Below, piece by piece: positions 62,290 to 64,000 of a stretch of DNA of 64,000 nt. The stretch is from DATJCV01 sp963707665 (lineage in GTDB: Bacteria; Pseudomonadota; Gammaproteobacteria; Burkholderiales; Burkholderiaceae_D). The stretch spans positions 1 to 64,000 of the forward strand of contig CAVPQU010000009.1 of NCBI GenBank assembly GCA_963707665.1, given 5' to 3'. The notes under the pieces were generated by a model, which did no database searches, was not told where the DNA came from, and was given only the letters and a program-made list of their open reading frames with translations. Position 1 is the stretch's first letter. Each line of letters opens with the position of its first letter. The position numbers were made by a program, and so were the translations under genes.

Positions 62290-62928
62290 TCAGGCGGAAG
62301 GCTCTTGCGCAATGGCGAGTTCGGCATCGCGCGCCCGTGCCCGCGCCACTGACGGCCGGGCATTGATGCGCGCCATGTAGGCCTGCAGCACCGGCAGTTC
62401 GGGCACCAGCTTGAAGGCGGTGGTCCAGGTCAGCGCAATTCCCCACAGCAGGTCGGCGGCGCTGAAGGTGTCGCCGAGCAGATAAGGCCCCTTGGCCAGT
62501 TGATCGGTCAGCGTCTTCAGCATCGTGTCGTAATCGCCGTAGGGCGAAGTCGAAGCCGGCGCCGGCGCGCGCTGCAGCGCCCGATCGACCACTGCCGGCT
62601 CGAAGCACGAACCGTAATACACCATCCAGCGCAGATACGGCCCGCGCAGCGGATCGCCGATCGCCGGCGCCAGCCTGGCTTCCGGATACAGGTCGGCCAG
62701 ATACATGAACACCGCCGGCTGCTCGGTCACCAGCGCTTCACCGTGCACAATCGCCGGTACCTTGCCCATCGGATTGATCGTCAGGTAGGCAGCCGCGCGC
62801 TGTTCGCCGGCTTTCATGTCCAGCACTTGTAAATCGAAGTCGGCGCCGAGTTCGTCGAGCAGGATCAGCGTGCCGGTCGAGCGTGTATTGGGCGAATGGT
62901 AGAACGTGACGTGGCGGCTGGTGTTCAT
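62290..62928 (-). CDS. Glutathione S-transferase family protein, intact
   Basis: 212 residues. The thioredoxin-fold N-terminal domain has the start motif VTFYHSPNTRSTGTLILLDEL, the glutathione-contacting NPMGKVPAIVHGEALV with its cis-proline, and EQPAVFMYLADLYPEA. The all-helical C-terminal domain contains GPYLLGDTFSAADLLWGIAL with the N-capping aspartate. A GAGGAG site precedes the ATG. Substrate unknown. It lies 140 bases from the thrC stop, on the same strand, and resembles Burkholderiales proteins rather than rhizobial ones. Confidence 0.9.
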   Translation of the reverse strand: MNTSRHVTFYHSPNTRSTGTLILLDELGADFDLQVLDMKAGEQRAAAYLTINPMGKVPAIVHGEALVTEQPAVFMYLADLYPEARLAPAIGDPLRGPYLRWMVYYGSCFEPAVVDRALQRAPAPASTSPYGDYDTMLKTLTDQLAKGPYLLGDTFSAADLLWGIALTWTTAFKLVPELPVLQAYMARINARPSVARARARDAELAIAQEPSA

Positions 62929-63068
62929 GAGCGGCTCCTCTGGCTGGTTGCTGGCCGCAAATGCTTGCGCCTTGCGGGAATCACATACTCTCTACTATGG
63001 CATCCAATTCCGGGCATAAAATGGCCGTTTATGTAACATACCCCATCATAACCTGCCTACACGCAGGC

Positions 63069-64000
63069 TCACAAACCGGTATGCGCGGCAATGAACGCCT
63101 TGACCGCTGCCACATCCGCCGCCATCACTTCGAAGCGCTGCGGCAAGGCCTCGATATTTTCGAAGCCGGCCGGACGTTCGGCGTCGCGGCCCAGCGCTTC
63201 GCGGATGGTTTCGTTGAACTTGGCCGGCAGCGCGGTTTCCAGCACGATCATCGGCACGCCCGGCTGCAGGTGTTCGCGCGCCACCTTGACGCCGTCGGCG
63301 GTGTGGGTGTCGATCGTCGATGCCGTAGCGTCTTGGACACGTCGCGGATGGTGGCGAGGCGATCCGCATGCGTCGATTTGCCGGAGACGAAGCCGTATGC
63401 GCCGACCTGCGCGAACTCATCGCCGTCGCTGCCCGGTTTGCCGGACAGGTCGAAGCCGCCTTCGGTTTCCACCTTGCTGGAACAGCGCATGCGACGCGCG
63501 CCGGTCGCCGTCCAGCAGGTCGTAGACGAAGCGCTCGAAGTTCGACGCCTTGGAAATGTCCATCGACGGGCTGCTGGTGTGATAGGTCTCGGCCGACTTG
63601 CGCACGCGGTAGACGCCGGTCCGGAAGAATTCGTCGAGCACGTCGTTTTCGTTGGTGGCGACGACCAGCTGGTCGATCGGCAGGCCCATCATGCGCGCGA
63701 TGTGGCCGGCGCAGATGTTGCCGAAGTTCCCCGACGGCACCGCGAACGAGACTTTCTGCGTCGTTGCTGCGTGGTGGCCTCGAAGTAGCCGCGGAAGTAG
63801 TACACCACCTGCGCCACCACGCGCGCCCAGTTGATCGAGTTGACCGTGCCGATCTTCTGGCGCGCCTTGAACGCGAGGTCGTTGGAGACCGCCTTCACCA
63901 TGTCCTGGCAATCGTCGAACACGCCTTCGATGGCGATATTGAAGATGTTCGGGTCTTGCAGGCTGAACATCTGCGCGGTCTGGAACGCGCTCATTTTCTT
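63069..64000 (-). CDS. thrC: Threonine synthase, C-terminal two-thirds, cut by the window edge
   Basis: PLP enzyme making threonine from O-phosphohomoserine. The visible part includes FNIAIEGVFDDCQDMVKAVSNDL, VNSINWARVVAQVVYYF, the phosphate-binding loop VPSGNFGNICAGHIARMMGLP, YHTSSPSMDISKASNFERFV and the end VLETALPAKFNETIREALGRD...FIAAHTGL. The PLP lysine lies beyond the window. These blocks match betaproteobacterial ThrC more closely than the rhizobial type. Frame changes near 63770, 63478 and 63325. The true start is outside the window. Confidence 0.92.

Overview
This GC-rich window looks like a chromosome segment of a Bradyrhizobium/Rhodopseudomonas-type alphaproteobacterium (Nitrobacteraceae). 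The protein content and gene order support this: dnaK-dnaJ-methyltransferase-FMN reductase-pyrF-DUF1330-dapB-gpmA, hrcA-grpE diverging from rph-rdgB-hemW, lpoA-like/rsmI-yraN-gshB, hisB-DUF2628-hisH-hisA-hisF-hisE-coaA diverging from hslV, and timA-secB-dnaQ-coaE-maf-ppsR ending at a likely replication origin. Family and taxon assignments come from recognising sequences, not from a search.

Layout. 1-8430 is an insertion-sequence island: an IS1182-type element (1-1557), an IS30 element (about 1603-2820), a periplasmic rhodanese gene and a chemotaxis receptor gene, an IS110-family element with IS1111-like architecture (5548-6907), and a second IS1182-type element (6912-8427) abutting it. 8533-14617 is a minus-strand metabolite and export cluster: EmrA and EmrB-like efflux proteins, then a type III polyketide synthase, an isoprenylcysteine-methyltransferase-like protein and a DHA2 transporter joined by stop/start overlaps. 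14686-31175 holds DNA repair genes (nth, Ada/MGMT), gpmA, dapB, pyrF, the chaperone genes dnaK, dnaJ, grpE and hrcA, a Tat-exported nicotinamidase, rph, rdgB and hemW. 31253-43926 holds the LpoA-like lipoprotein, rsmI, yraN, gshB, a coiled-coil protein bracketed by a second copy of the gshB 3' end, a Tat-exported metallo-beta-lactamase-fold protein, a diguanylate cyclase, comM and a hybrid histidine kinase. 44033-48747 is the histidine operon plus coaA. 48939-54912 holds hslVU and several membrane proteins. 54920-61093 is the origin-proximal block. 61094-61450 has the features of oriC. Beyond about 61450 the genes (DUF1059, glutathione S-transferase, threonine synthase) look betaproteobacterial, so the contig is either chimeric or carries a transfer at the origin.

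Sequence quality matters throughout. Most long genes are broken by single-base shifts, including essential ones such as hisF, hisH, coaA, coaE, dnaJ, gshB and hslV. In nearly every case I could reconstruct, removing one extra base restores the expected protein. This is the pattern of insertion-dominated long-read errors, not of a decaying genome. I therefore give the full reconstructed span of each gene, state where the frame changes, and treat these genes as intact in the organism unless stated otherwise.

Functionally the window combines housekeeping (protein quality control, histidine, lysine, pyrimidine, CoA and glutathione synthesis, RNA and nucleotide quality control, cell-wall turnover, protein export) with accessory material (IS elements, polyketide cluster, chemotaxis and cyclic-di-GMP signalling). 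No tRNA, rRNA or CRISPR array was recognised.
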